This document shows positions 14,001-24,790 of a stretch of DNA of 64,000 bases, piece by piece. The stretch comes from Trichosporon coremiiforme (Eukaryota; Basidiomycota; Tremellomycetes; Trichosporonales; Trichosporonaceae). The translations under genes were made by a program, and so were the position numbers. The DNA is taken from contig BCJJ01000015.1 of NCBI GenBank assembly GCA_039545355.1, positions 496,001 to 560,000 of the forward strand, written 5' to 3'. How positions within the stretch are numbered: the stretch's first letter is position 1; each line of letters starts with the position of its first letter. Under the pieces are notes generated by a model that was not told where the DNA came from, made no database searches, and saw only the letters and a program-made list of their open reading frames with translations.

Positions 14001-15231
14001 CCTTCCACACCTTCCTGGCCCTCGGACACGCAGATCGGTCCCAGCCCTCGCCGGGATCTCATCAACGACAATTCAATCAGAAACATCATCCTCCACGAAA
14101 CCTGCCTAACCTTCTGTGTGGTGGACATGGTAGTCCATGCCCGCTCTCCGGTGACTGCGGGCTCGTGCGGGCTGCATCCGGGCTGACTCCGAGCCGCAGA
14201 TGACACGCCTGACGGCACGTTTAGCACATCGTTTACGTTACCGCACCCCATATGACCCACATGCGCCCAAAAGGTCCAAATGAGCCCGAACGGCCCGAGA
14301 TGAGCTGATCCGCGCCCATATCAGGCTCTCCTCTCACGGTGCACCCTTCAATGAAGACCTAATGACAGGAGTTACCGGTGCCCATGTAAGGGTCGGCAGC
14401 GCTTAATGCAATCTGGGGTAGCCAAACATTACGAGAGTACGACGCATATGACGCTGCAGCGCATAAACTGTGGCCAGTCATTGCAGCCTGCACAACAACT
14501 GCCAGTCGCCGAGAGAGTGACCGAAGAACCGGGAACCCTCGGCTCGTCAGCTTAAGAGTCGCCTTAGCGGGTCCCAGAGCGGAACTTTCGGTGGCTCCGG
14601 TGGTTCCGCTCCCGATGTCCTGCGACCGAGCCAGTGCTCGGCCATGCTGGCTCGTTAACTACAGAGTAGGCCGAACCGCAGCGCCCATGCACCGCGAAAA
14701 GTTCCCGCTGGAGCTCGCCCGCATAGCCTATCAGCCCGTATGGAGCAATCGGAGCATGTAACGGAACGCAGGAAACGCGCTAGCCTCGCCGCGTAATGAA
14801 GTCAGGCTTTTACGACGCTCACGCATCCTAGGCGGTGACAAGCTACAAAGCCGGACCGGTAGGGCCAGTAGGGCGTCGCTTCCCAGCTCGGCTGAGTGTG
14901 CGTCCCCTCCATTACGGTGCATGCCTCGAGAGCGTCGCACGCGCGGACGCGGGGACCATGCTCTCGTGCATGGCGCATCCGCTCTTGTGAGCCGCTCTCG
15001 TGTGAACTCTTCACCCCCAGACCACACCATCGACGACGCTACCGCGACGCTACCGGGGATGCACTGAATACAACGGAAGCACGGGGACGGGGCGGGTACT
15101 AACCACACTATGCTGAGGACATGCATGCGCACTCCGCCTAGGCGCCACGCAGGCACACCATGCTCATTAACGGACAGCACGGGCGCGCGGACGCGCGCTC
15201 CACTCTACCCATAACACTCGTTATGATAGTG
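8015..15231. other. Gene-poor stretch between the cyclin and the mariner element
   Basis: About 7.2 kb with no supported complete gene. The only coding-like island I see is the exon-like remnant at about 9735-9844. A minor imperfect repeat (TGTCTCG-type units) occurs near 11918-11950. No LTRs, tRNA or rRNA were recognised. Confidence 0.55.
9735..9844 (+). pseudogene. Orphan 3'-exon-like coding fragment
   Basis: After a TTACCAG acceptor-like site there is a short frame reading SADIEPPPSDDDTPTV and then KKLRVQLREALDEAKKGAE before a TGA at 9842-9844. Its G/C-ending codons (AAG, CTC, CTG, GAG, GAC) and amphipathic, charged C-terminus look like the real last exon of a protein, unlike its surroundings. 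I could not find an upstream exon: the frame is closed by a TGA at 9725-9727 and nothing convincing lies before it. The likeliest reading is a relic or captured exon of a displaced gene. I do not recognise the parent protein. Confidence 0.35.
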
Positions 15232-15260
15232 TAAACTAGGGTCACAGGTTAAGTCGAACG
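15232..15260 (+). repeat. Left terminal inverted repeat with TA
   Basis: Starts with the TA target duplication followed by AACTAGGG... and ends ...GTCGAACG. It is exactly reverse-complementary to 16964-16992. Confidence 0.92.
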
Positions 15261-16990
15261 GATGCGCACGGTCCCGTCATCGTCAACCTCGCCGTGGCTC
15301 ATGTTCTGATCCATAACTCATGCAACGGTACTCTTTATGCCTAGAAACTCCGCGTAGAGCCGAAAGGAATGCTTGGCAGCTCGGACAAATGGAGCTGCAG
15401 AGCGCACCGTGCATACTGGCCACCACACCACCACAATAAAGCTGCATGTCACCACCCTCCTTATCGCCCTAGATCTCAGCCACCGAGGCCTGTGCTTGCC
15501 CCAAATCTTTCATGTATCAAGCTCCGAAGCTGGGCTTTTGGAAAATCCAAGAATTGAGTCGAAACCATGCATATCGGCAGCGGAGTCCGTCCGACTGTCC
15601 ATCTTTGTGGCATATAAGCCTCCTTGAGTGCCACTTCTCTTCCACAACAGCTCTACCTCATCAGAACTTGCAGCTATGCCTCGCCCTTGCCTCACACCTC
15701 GCCGCCGCGCCAAGATTGCGTCCTTGGCTCGCTACCGCAGCTATTCCTCTGTCGCCTGGGAGTACAACGTCGCCAAGAGCACTGTGGGTTACTGTGTGAT
15801 GTTAGCTCGCCTCCAGGCTCTCATTCCACCTGCTCTGGCTGTTCTGAACCCTGTCCAGGGGATCCGCATCCCCCGCAGCCACACCAAGCTCACTCCCGAC
15901 AACCTCAGAGCGATCTACGAGGTCTTTGAGGCTCAGCCCTTCGCCAGCAATCGTGAGGTGTTGGACACTCTTGCAGACAGAGACATTGTCCTCTCTCTCA
16001 TGACTCTGCGCCGTGCACGTCGCCAGCTTGGTTATGGCCGCTTTGTGGCTCTTGTGCGGCCGTATCTAAGCCCCCTTCACAAGGAGAAGCGTCTCGCTTA
16101 TGCTCTTGAGCAGCAGCGACTCTTCCAAGAGTGGAGGAAGGTGATCTTCTGTGACGAGGTCCCTCTCTACATTGACCAGCTCCACAGAGCATATGTGACG
16201 CGCCCCATCGGTTCTGACCGTGCCAATGAGCGGTGAGTGTCTTTCCTGACGTTCTACATGCTGTGGAAGAGTGCTGACACTCAGGTACATCCAGTACACC
16301 TCCAGATCGAGCTGTGGGTCGATTATGTGCTGGGGGGCTATCTGGTATGGCGGCAAGTCGAAGCTGGTGTGGTTTGACACCTCCCAGTCGACCTCCAAGC
16401 GCAAGGGAGTCAATGCGGCCATCTATCGCACCCAGGTGACTGAGAAGGAGTTGTTTGATTGCTGGAAGCGTGTCAAGACTCAGTGGCGTGGTTATGGCTT
16501 GCCCTGGGTTGTAGAGGACAACGCTGTCGTCCACACAGCCAAGGCCACCCGTGGCAAGGCAGAGCAACTTGGCATGCGCTTCCTGCCTCACCCTCCCTGC
16601 TCTCCTTGCCTCAACCCCATTGAGAACCTTTGGAGCAACCTCAAGCGCCGCCTGGCCCGTCTCAACCCTCGTCCCACCACCCAGGAGGGGCTATTCGCTG
16701 CCGCTACGGAGCTCTGGAACACCTATGATCAGAATGAGATCGACCGACTTATCATGTCCATGCCTAACAGGATCAAGGACACCATCTCTGCTAATGGAGG
16801 ACACATTAAGTATTGATCCCAGGTGCACCATGCTTCGTATATAGGTTACCAAGACTCCCATGCACGTGGAACAACTGTTTATAGAGCAAGAAACATGCAT
16901 ATGCATGAGTTATTCGTGGTTGCAGCGAGGTCGACAGTTCACGGCCTCGTTTGTGGCACCACTCGTTCGACTTAACCTGTGACCCTAGTT
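15234..16990 (+). mobile_element. Complete Tc1/mariner-family DNA transposon
   Basis: The ends are perfect inverted repeats. The left end begins AACTAGGGTCACAGG at 15234 and runs to 15260. The right end, 16964-16990, is its exact reverse complement (27 bp). Both ends are flanked by TA (15232-15233 and 16991-16992), the expected target-site duplication of Tc1/mariner elements. The element is about 1757 bp and contains one transposase gene. Match of the repeats together with an open transposase frame suggests a recent, possibly still mobile insertion within the gene-poor region. Confidence 0.92.
15676..16816 (+). CDS. Tc1/mariner transposase (DD34E)
   Basis: Two exons, 15676-16232 and 16285-16816, with a 52-nt GTGAGT...CAG intron, give 362 residues. 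The N-terminal part carries helix-turn-helix-like DNA-binding segments (for example VAWEYNVAKSTVGYCV near residues 26-41). The catalytic triad is visible: Asp in FCDEVPLYID (about residue 160), Asp in VVEDNAVVHTA (about 264) and Glu in LNPIENLWSNLKRR (about 299). The last two are separated by 34 residues, as in the DD34E Tc1 group. No stop or frameshift interrupts it. It sits between the inverted repeats described above. An in-frame ATG at 15628 would add 16 residues; I chose 15676 because the basic HTH region begins there. It catalyses cut-and-paste transposition. Confidence 0.9.
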
Positions 16991-16992
16991 TA
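16964..16992 (-). repeat. Right terminal inverted repeat with TA
   Basis: Begins CGTTCGAC... and ends ...CCCTAGTT followed by TA. It is the exact reverse complement of 15232-15260. Confidence 0.92.
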
Positions 16993-19660
16993 AGCAGCGT
17001 CTACATAAGCCAAGTTCACTCATAGCAGGTGGGTCTACCTCCGACTCCTGCACGACCGCATCGGAGCACATTACACTCAACCTTGTGTCCTTTGTGGCCC
17101 ACATGCTCACAAGCATGTCGGCGATAGTCGGTATGCTTGCTCGCGACAGGCCTCTCGATTGACGATTGACTATGGGCAGTCCCGGACTGATCGTGAACTC
17201 TATTTTGACCATAGTGCTGACGTCCTTTGACAGCAACGCCGCAAGGTTATGCTCACAATTGCGCTGCCCGGGCCGTACGGTGTTTGCCCGCGCCCCGACT
17301 GATTGAAGTGCGGAGCGTGGTGACTGCGCACCCAATGTGGACATAACCCCCAACAATGGTAAGAAGGGACGGAATGGGACAGGGTGTAAGTAAAGCTTAA
17401 GCTTAACGCTCCCTATGACGCTTATCGTCGCTGCTGTGATCGGCTCCGACTTGCGTCTGCACGCTGCGCTCGGGGCATTTACCACTCTTTGGGAAAGCAC
17501 ACAGAATAATAAGCAGGGAATCAGGGGAATATCAACAGAATCTCCATAGGATGAAAGCAGACGAAGGCAGCAAGCTTTGAGCTTCGCACTCGCTCCACAT
17601 GGGTTACGATCGTCATCGCACACCATCAAGAGACATGCGTAAGAGCGCCAACAGGACCGTTTCGCCCTACATCAGAACCCGTACCACAACTGCAGCGAGC
17701 TTAAAAGTCTTGGTAAACATGGGAAAGTCAATACCGCGCACCCAGGCGCTCGTTTACTCACAACCAGCCACGCCGGAGCCACATATCTCCACTTCTCGCG
17801 CTCCACTTGCTCCACACCGGCATAGAGTTCAATCCTGACCTCCCGAGTTGCCCGGGTAGTGGAGCGAAGCGGGCAGCGTGACGACCTCACTGACGAACGC
17901 CATTGACTGCAGGCTTAAGGGTTTGGTACGACCCAAGGTGCGAGGAGTACACTGTTCATTCACCACAGAGTTCGGTTCTGGGTAATCGAAGGGAAGGTTT
18001 TGGAACGGTCCCAATGCACATGGAGCATGAAGCACGATCTCTAATATACCAGACTCGTATTCGCTTCAGAGACACAGAGTTCTGGGGTTGAGCTTGGCAG
18101 AGCACACGTTGCCTTCAATAGGGACAACCGATTGGTGTCTTGCTGGCTCGTTTCGCCTGCAAGCGATCACAAGCTTCATACGCGCGCAGCACTTGCAATG
18201 ACATGGAATACGTTCTTGCCAAGACGAATACCTGTAGCTCGTATCGTCTGCAAACGAAGCTGCGCAAAGCTGCACAGCTTCCCGCACACCTGACCGCCCG
18301 CCTTCACAATGATAACCCGCAACGCCACGGGAATCCCTCCTGCCCAGTGCCACAAGTTGGTGACCGGAGAGGGTGCATGGACGCGCTGCGTCCAAACTCC
18401 ACAGCCTCTATACGAGGCGCGCTATGGCTCCGGCAGTCCTGGCAGACGACCCGATGGAAGAGGGGGCAAAGGGAGCACAATGGGATGGAATGTACAGATC
18501 TCGACAGCCGCGGCAGTTGGCAGCACCAGCTAATCCCTCCTTCCGATCTACTGTTAGTGCCAGGGTATAGTGTTCTCTTCCTCTCTATGGCATACGCTAT
18601 CGCGACTATGGCTACTATAGACAGACCGTCTCTTCCGTTTATAGACTGAGCGTCGCCAGACACTGCCAAACGCTTTCCGAGGATGCCAGAGCCGACGCCG
18701 CAGCCACGGCACCCGCCGTATCCGCCGGTCACAGCGCCGGATATCCTATATGACTCCAGCGGGTCCCGCACCAGGCATAACGGGCCATGAGGTAGAATGA
18801 AAGAGCTCGGTGCTGTCTCCGACCTTCTCGCGACCTTGCCCCAGCCAAGGTGCACGCTAGCCCTCGCATTGCCACGACGGAGCGCGCCATGATGCCATCC
18901 CCCAATTGTCACGATGGCACCGAGCAGAGAAAAGTCGGAAATCTCCGTGGTTTCGCCATTCTCCTGCAGAGGGAGAGGCGTTCCGCCAGCCCAAGTTGCT
19001 CGGTCTAGCGGGACTCACTGGTGCTGCGCTGGAAAGGAGGGGACAACTACGGGGACCCTCCGCCGGAATGGGGCGGAAGAACGCGCGAAGACACCAACAC
19101 GTTGCTTGTCCCTTGCTGTGGAACCGAAGCCCCGGCGGATCCCTGCTTATCCTTACTTGGGCGGGCTCATCCCTGCTCACCTGCGCGCGTCCTCGGTCTT
19201 CCTGGTTTCTCCTCTCGCCATGCCCCTCGCCATCCATGTTCCGGCCGCGCATCACCTGACGTAGCCGCCGCCGAGCTTCTGTCACCTGGCCGAGCTGAAG
19301 AAAAAGGATCGCAGCACAGCTTATGGCACGAGGGCAGCCACTAGGTCCCGCGTGCTTTATTTTTATAATTATGGTCCGCTGTTGTCTCACCCACCTGCTC
19401 CGCTGAGACATTGTTTTAGCCGGACCCACTCACAGTGCACGGGGACAGGTCTCCGTGAGACAAGGTCTCGGCCGCGCTCACCGACATCATGGCTGTGGCT
19501 GTCAGAGATGAGTGAGGCGGTCAGTGGACTGGCAAGCAGTGCTGTGGTGAGTGGCGCTCAGCGAACTGACAGTGGTAACGTAGAGGTAAGCTGCTCCCTC
19601 AACCTCGGCTCGTCGTGCAAATGTCCATGGTGCATGCACTGTGGAATGTTCTGACAATAT
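16993..19660. other. Gene-poor stretch, no supported gene
   Basis: About 2.7 kb between the mariner element and the 3' end of the monocarboxylate transporter gene. Open frames are short and contradictory, and I recognise no domain, RNA gene or repeat. Confidence 0.55.
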
Positions 19661-21540
19661 TTAGATGGGCGTGAAGAGCTTGGGCGACGTGCGGAAGCGG
19701 GCTGACGTTAGCTGGCGTTAAGAGGAATAACTCACCCCAGAGAGCAATGGTACCGCCGACGATTTGGAGGATGCCACCACTGGCGATCGTCCACTTGTAA
19801 CTTCCGGTCGCGTCTCGGATACCTCCTCCCATAGGTCCGCCCACAAGGTTGCCCGGCGCGTTGAACATGAGGAGGATGCCGAGGTTGGACGCGAGCGCCG
19901 TGGGGCCGAGGACTGTGACGACGATCTGCGGGAGCAGGCCAAGGAATCCGGGCGCGATCAAGCCATACAGGACCGCAAAGGCGTACGTGCCGGCGAGATT
20001 GTGCGCCGTGAGCCAAAGGGTGAGCTGAATGATGCCGCTGAGGAAGAACACGGCGATGTACGTGTTCAGGGGTCCGACGAAATCGGCGCAGAATCCGACC
20101 AGCGCGCGACCAATGCACACCGAGAACGCGAGCACGGACACGGGACCCGTGGCCGCCATCCCGGTAAGGTCGGGGAAGCGCTCGGCGACCCAAGATGCCA
20201 GGAACGTGTACGGTGTCGAGTACCCAATGATGGCGATAAGGAGGGAAAGCGCGATGGACCAGAACTCGCTGTGCCGGAAAACGGCGCCGTTGAGCAGCGG
20301 GCCCCTCGCTGCACGCGCTTCAGGCGCCGTCGGCCGCGTCCGGATGAGGAAGATGCTGATGAGCATGAAGGTGAGGTTGATGAAGGACATGATGCTGATG
20401 TCAACTGACGCTCTTGGGGGGTGCCTACATGAGGGTTTTGTGCCGTCCGACGGAGAGGAGGAGTTTGCGAATGATGAGGGTCGAGATGCCACCTCCGAGT
20501 CCTGCGCCTCCCATCGTGATTCCGCTCGCGAGACCACGGTGACGCAGGAACCACTGCGAGGGCAGACTCATGAAGAGCGGCGCGGCAATGCCGGCGCCAA
20601 TGCCAGTTATCACGCCCTGTGTCAGGATCAGGGCCCAGAGCGGGTTGGCGAAGCCGGCGCAGAAGGTTCCCAGCCAGCACATGAAGGCCGCGAAGTAGAG
20701 GACCCGCTTGAAGCCAAAGCGGTCGCCGAGGCGGCCGGAGATGAACGCTACGCAGGCGAAGAACTGATGTCAGCGCTGAGGAGGAAGGGATAGAAGACTC
20801 ACAAAGCCTTGTGTCGTGCCCGCAAGACTGACGACAGCAGTTGGGGCTGTCGGGTAGACGTTTTCAACGTAGTACTGCTGGAACACACCAAAGTTCATAC
20901 CCCACCCATTCGTCAGTGCGCACAGCGTCGTGCAGCATGCAACAACGACCCAGCCGTATCCACCATCGGGGTATGCGTGCGTCTCTTCTTCCTGGGCATC
21001 GCGACACTTCTCGCAGCTATCGCTGCTTTCTCCTGAGCCACCCTTTTCGAGCACCAGGACGGGTCCTTCAACTTCCACCTTCTTGATGTCCATGCTCGGG
21101 AGCTTGCCATCGCTGTCCTCCTCGAACACCGGCGAGTTCGGATCTCCGAAGGCCGTAAATGTCGGCCGCCGCATACTGGCTGCACCCTGGCTGCGACGTT
21201 GGGACAGTCGGCGTTGCGAGTGCTGCGATGCTATCCGCACAAGAGGTCCGCCGCCGCCGACTGAAGCGGGGTCGAACACGGAAACGACATCTGGCGGAGG
21301 AGCAAGGGCGGGAGAGGTTGGGCGGCGGTGATGCTGATGGGGCGAATATTCATCTCCGACAGCTGTCGTTGTCGTCGAGTGCACAGAGTGCGTACTGCTG
21401 AGCCTGCGCTTCTCGTGCGGGTGTTCGAGTCGCGAGCCGGATGGAGGGTTGTCGATCGTCATTGCGGCTGTTGTTGTTGTTGGGTGAGTGGGATCGGATC
21501 CTGAAGCGGCAGAAGGACTCGTTGGGCGTTGTTCAGACAT
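19661..21540 (-). CDS. MFS transporter, monocarboxylate-permease (MCH) type
   Basis: Four exons (minus order): 21540-20803, 20763-20429, 20394-19736, 19701-19661, with introns of 39, 34 and 34 nt; total 590 residues. A long hydrophilic Ser/Thr/Pro-rich N-terminus of about 200 residues precedes the family signature DGGYGWVVVACCTTLC and then WGMNFGVFQQYY. The usual 12-helix pattern follows, including FISGRLGDRFG after helix 2, GIGAGIAAPLFMSLPSQWF, a central loop, GRALVGFCADFVGP in the second half and an SNLGILLMFNAPGNLVGGP segment. Splicing the short last exon gives the family-like ending WARFRTSPKLF. Related fungal proteins are plasma-membrane transporters of monocarboxylates or similar substrates; the substrate here is unknown. 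An upstream in-frame ATG at 21615 is possible but less likely. Confidence 0.88.
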
Positions 21541-22762
21541 TGTGAGAGACGGGTTAGAGCTCTTGTTCGTCCGTGAGTGTCTCCAGCGCGTTCTTTTGAG
21601 CTGCGTTCTTGCCACTGAATGAGTCGGGAGTCATCCTCATAAGCGATCACAAACAGGTCATGAGACGACGGAAATCTGCGAGCGCAGCGCGCGGCATGTG
21701 CAACTTTGCAACTTTGCAGGCGCCGGTCCGGGAAACCGGCCCTGTCCGCCCTGCTCAGTACCAGTGCTACCAGTGCTGCCAGCCCCTCATCGCTCATGGC
21801 CGAGGAGCCTGGACTCACACGGGCTCATGCACTGTTCCTTGGCGCCGCATGGCGCAGATCAATGTCAGGCGTTGCGGAGCGCCTGCCAATGCTGACCAAC
21901 CAGACCGCAGGCTGTGAGTCGATAACTACGGTATGTAGCGGAGTTGACCGCATTTGTCGGCCATCACCGTTGATTCGGACCACTTGCGCGGGTTATCGTA
22001 TTACAACCTCATTAGGAAGCGCGGAGTTGGCCGATTAGTAATGGGAGTCCTCATTAGAACTGAATCAACCAACGTGAGTATGGATGAGCACGCATGTCTT
22101 GTGAGAACGAGTTGCAGAGTTTACCGCAAGATGCCGAGGAGCCACCCTGACATTATGCGGGTGAAGGGCGCACGGTGATGATGCGAGAAAGGCGCTGGGT
22201 GTGGCGAGCGGGCATCGTGAGCATCACCGCCAGCCATGGTCAGTCAATGTTAGTGTCAGTGGCAACGAGACGTTCGTGGGAGACAATGAACCAAGAAAGT
22301 CAATCCTCCAAGCCTTGGGACGTTTTCGCCCTCGAAACTGGATTCTGGAGTGTCAGACGAGGTCACAAGTCGCCTCTATGACTGCAGAAAATCGTGTCGT
22401 GGAGCGCCGAGTCCGATGACGATATGTCAAGGACTCCGCTTCTCCGCGTCGATTGCTCGAGGAGGCAGCGGACATAGCTCAGAGCGGAGGCTCAACTCCA
22501 CCTCCGTCGGCGTCACACGACGGTCCTCTCTCTTGGCAGTGCCCTTGACTTCCTTGAGCGGACCTGCCCGGCGACATTGATGCAAGCAGCCGATCTTACG
22601 ACTTTGACCGGTGCCCCTGCACGCCGGCATGGCCTCTGCTGTCCATGCTCTCCGCATACAGTCATGCATGATCGTCTCACATCTTCTCTTCTTCTTCGCC
22701 GTCAAGCACCACTGCCGGCACTCGAGCCACAGAAAAAGTGGAATCTCCCCATCGGGAGGCCC
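21541..22762. other. Intergenic, no supported gene
   Basis: Upstream region of the MCH-type transporter (read on the minus strand) and downstream side of the tRNA. No coding frame I can support; it contains the T-run that probably ends tRNA transcription. Confidence 0.5.
22733..22737 (-). terminator. RNA polymerase III T5 terminator of tRNA-Trp
   Basis: A run of five A on the + strand (TTTTT in the transcript) lies 25 nt downstream of the tRNA 3' end, as expected for Pol III termination. Confidence 0.65.
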
Positions 22763-22858
22763 CGACCCCGGCCCGACTCGAACGGACAACCTTCAGGAAT
22801 ACGTAGTTATATCCCAAGTCATTGGAATCTGAAGCGCTACCAATTACGCCACGGAGTC
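22763..22858 (-). tRNA. tRNA-Trp (CCA) with a 23-nt intron
   Basis: The reverse strand folds as a tRNA. The acceptor stem GACTCCG pairs with CGGGGTC, with discriminator G. The D arm is GCGT...GCGC, the anticodon stem TCAGA pairs with CCTGA, the variable loop is AGGTT, and the T arm is GTCCG-TTCGAGT-CGGGC. Anticodon-loop bases TTCCAA give anticodon CCA. The 23-nt intron sits at the canonical 37/38 position and contains CTTGGG, whose TTGG can pair with the anticodon CCAA, typical of eukaryotic intron-bearing tRNAs. Base 31-39 is an A.C mismatch and there are G-U pairs in the acceptor, D and T stems. The 73-nt mature length fits. Confidence 0.9.
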
Positions 22859-22898
22859 ACCGTGTTGTTGGTTCCTGGAAACTGCGCGCCGGCAGGTC

Positions 22899-22933
22899 CA
22901 CGTGGCGTTTCCCTCCACGTGGGCATACACGTG
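22899..22933 (+). promoter_or_regulatory. Three CACGTG E-boxes in 35 bp
   Basis: CACGTG occurs at 22899-22904, 22916-22921 and 22928-22933, between the 5' end of tRNA-Trp (22858) and the start codon of the LSm gene (23091). CACGTG is the core of Cbf1/bHLH-type sites in fungi; clustering of three perfect palindromes suggests a regulatory element of the LSm gene promoter. Function is inferred. Confidence 0.5.
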
Positions 22934-23090
22934 ACCGGTTTCTCGGCTTGGACCGGCTAGCTCGCCTTGAGCCTTTGGCAAGAGCAAAGTTGGCTCTGTG
23001 CTCACCCAACGGCCTGCTCACCCAACATCCAACTACGGCCTTGACGGCGACGACAGCGACGACCTAAAAGGGAAGAATCAGAAGTTAAAG

Positions 23091-23744
23091 ATGGCCGGAA
23101 CACCACTCGCCCCGATTCCTGGCTCGCCAGCAATGACGACCGGCGCGCTCATCAACCCCGATACCCGCGCCGCGCCGAACCCCTCCTCGACCCTCGCCCA
23201 CACCCTTCGACCAGCTCCGGGCGAGTACGCGCTTCCGATCCCGGAACAGATCCGCGCGCTGCTCCAGTCTCGCTTGGCCGTTACGCTGACCGACGGACGT
23301 GAGCTGCGCGGCACTCTGACCAGTGTGGACAGCACGAGCGTGTTGATGACGAATGTGGAAGAGTTGCGGGAGGTCAAGAGCAAGAATGTGAGGCGGTACT
23401 GGCCGTGGAGTAAGGATGGGATCAACGCTGGCTACGAGGATGCTCCTGCTCCTGAGGCTGCGGCTGGTGTCGGACGGGAAGACACTCAAGACGAAGAAGG
23501 AGAAGGCGGGGATGGAGAGGGAGAGGAACGAGGAGAACAATGTGAGGAAGGAAAGAGAGTCGGAGGCGGCGGTCCCGGCGCAACGATCAGGAGGAGAGAA
23601 CTGCAGAGTATCTTGGTGCAATTCGCCCATTGCAAGAGTATCGAGCTCGACGAGGAGAACCACGCCGCGTGGCGGAGATACTGCGAGATGCCCGAGGAGC
23701 TCCGGCCACAGCCTACCCATCCTCACCTCGGGCAGGTCATCTAA
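23091..23744 (+). CDS. LSm-domain protein, NAA38/LSMD1-like (NatC auxiliary subunit)
   Basis: Single exon, 217 residues, from ATG 23091 (MAGTPLAPIPG) to TAA 23742-23744. An LSm fold is seen in two parts. Sm1-like strands appear at about residues 60-95 (LLQSRLAVTLTDGRELRGTL, then SVDSTSVLMTNVEELRE). Sm2-like strands appear near residues 165-180 (LQSILVQFAHCKSIELD). The TDGR...G motif and overall pattern match LSMD1/Naa38/Mak31, the small subunit of the NatC N-terminal acetyltransferase that assists the Naa30/Naa35 core on ribosome-associated substrates. Between the two halves is an acidic Glu/Gly-rich insert of about 65 residues, longer than in animal homologues. Other LSm-domain proteins remain possible. 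Confidence 0.75.
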   Translation: MAGTPLAPIPGSPAMTTGALINPDTRAAPNPSSTLAHTLRPAPGEYALPIPEQIRALLQSRLAVTLTDGRELRGTLTSVDSTSVLMTNVEELREVKSKNVRRYWPWSKDGINAGYEDAPAPEAAAGVGREDTQDEEGEGGDGEGEERGEQCEEGKRVGGGGPGATIRRRELQSILVQFAHCKSIELDEENHAAWRRYCEMPEELRPQPTHPHLGQVI

Positions 23745-24790
23745 TCTCACCCTATCGCTCCCTTCCCCTCTGTCTCTGCGCTGGAGGAGGTGCCTCGTGG
23801 GATTAGCGTGCAGGTGCTCGCAGTGTAGCGGTGTGCCGTGTGCCGTGTTTTGAGGAGGGAAGGGAGAGGGATGAGCAGAGAGGAAAGGAGATTCGCACCT
23901 GATCGACTGGCGACACGCTTCATGCGCGACCGAACGATGTCCGAAGGCACCACATATCGACCGAACATGACCTCGAAGTGCCGATCCCAGTACGACCGGA
24001 ATGTTCCTTGATCTCGTTACTGCGTCGAGTTCTCGTCAACGCCTGCACCGACACTACGAGCTCTACGTTCTACCTGGGGCCCGAAAGCCCCGAGCGCCCC
24101 GTCGCCTACCTCAAGCTCTGCACTTCTCCAGTTCACCAGCCTTACGACGTGGTCTTTGCCTCGTATAGAGCCTTGATGCACACCAGGAAACGAATCTGGC
24201 CGACCCGCGGCTGACTCGGTCTGTAGCCTGCAAGACCGCACCGGGGCTATTTCTGGGCCGGCCCAGCGCTCAGCATTCCATGCACCTCACTCTTCCCATG
24301 ATATCATCCGATCGTCACACTTCGCGTTTTCACCCCACCATTCACTCGTCTGAACTTCCACCCCATTTATCCATCTGCTGCCGTATCGAACCTTGCCACT
24401 GAATCGCTTCTCGACAATAAGGGTCCGGGCTCCAAAAGGCATTCGTCACTGCAATCAGGCTTCACAGAGTCCAATGGAGATGACATGACAAGTGCTCGGA
24501 TGCTCGGGATGATACAGACGGCGACTATAGGCTATGTAGATGTGCAGGGACCCATGTATGTGGTTGCTGGTGTGATGATTATATTTTCGGCTGCGTGAGC
24601 GGCGCAGCGTTAGTCGAGCGTAGCGGGGCATGGGGGCATGCAGAGTAGGTGTGCGTTGTGCTGCCGTGGGGTTCTTCAGATGCGATGAGACTGGCTTTGG
24701 CGGAAAATGTCCTCTAGGTAAGAAAATTCGAATGCGGATGGGTGTGCTTGCTGGTGCTGATGATTTGATGTTGGAGCCGAGAAGGAGAGA
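23745..24790. other. Intergenic, no supported gene
   Basis: Contains 3' flanks of two convergent genes. Two coding-like snippets (a minus frame at 23880-23968 beginning MFGRYVVPSDIVRS, and an open + frame at 24000-24214) were considered, but neither could be extended into a gene model. Confidence 0.45.

Noticed and set aside
19764..20793. Plus-strand frames of 214 and 254 codons
   Set aside because: They overlap the well-supported membrane-protein exons of the MCH-type transporter on the other strand and show no domain.
23880..23968. Minus-strand frame starting MFGRYVVPSDIVRSRMKRV
   Set aside because: The N-terminus looks protein-like, but no continuation exon could be found and the following sequence is simple pyrimidine-rich; left as a possibility only.
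24000..24214. Plus-strand frame containing STFYLGPESPERPVAYLKL
   Set aside because: Moderate codon bias, but the opposite strand is equally open and no start, splice partner or family was recognised.
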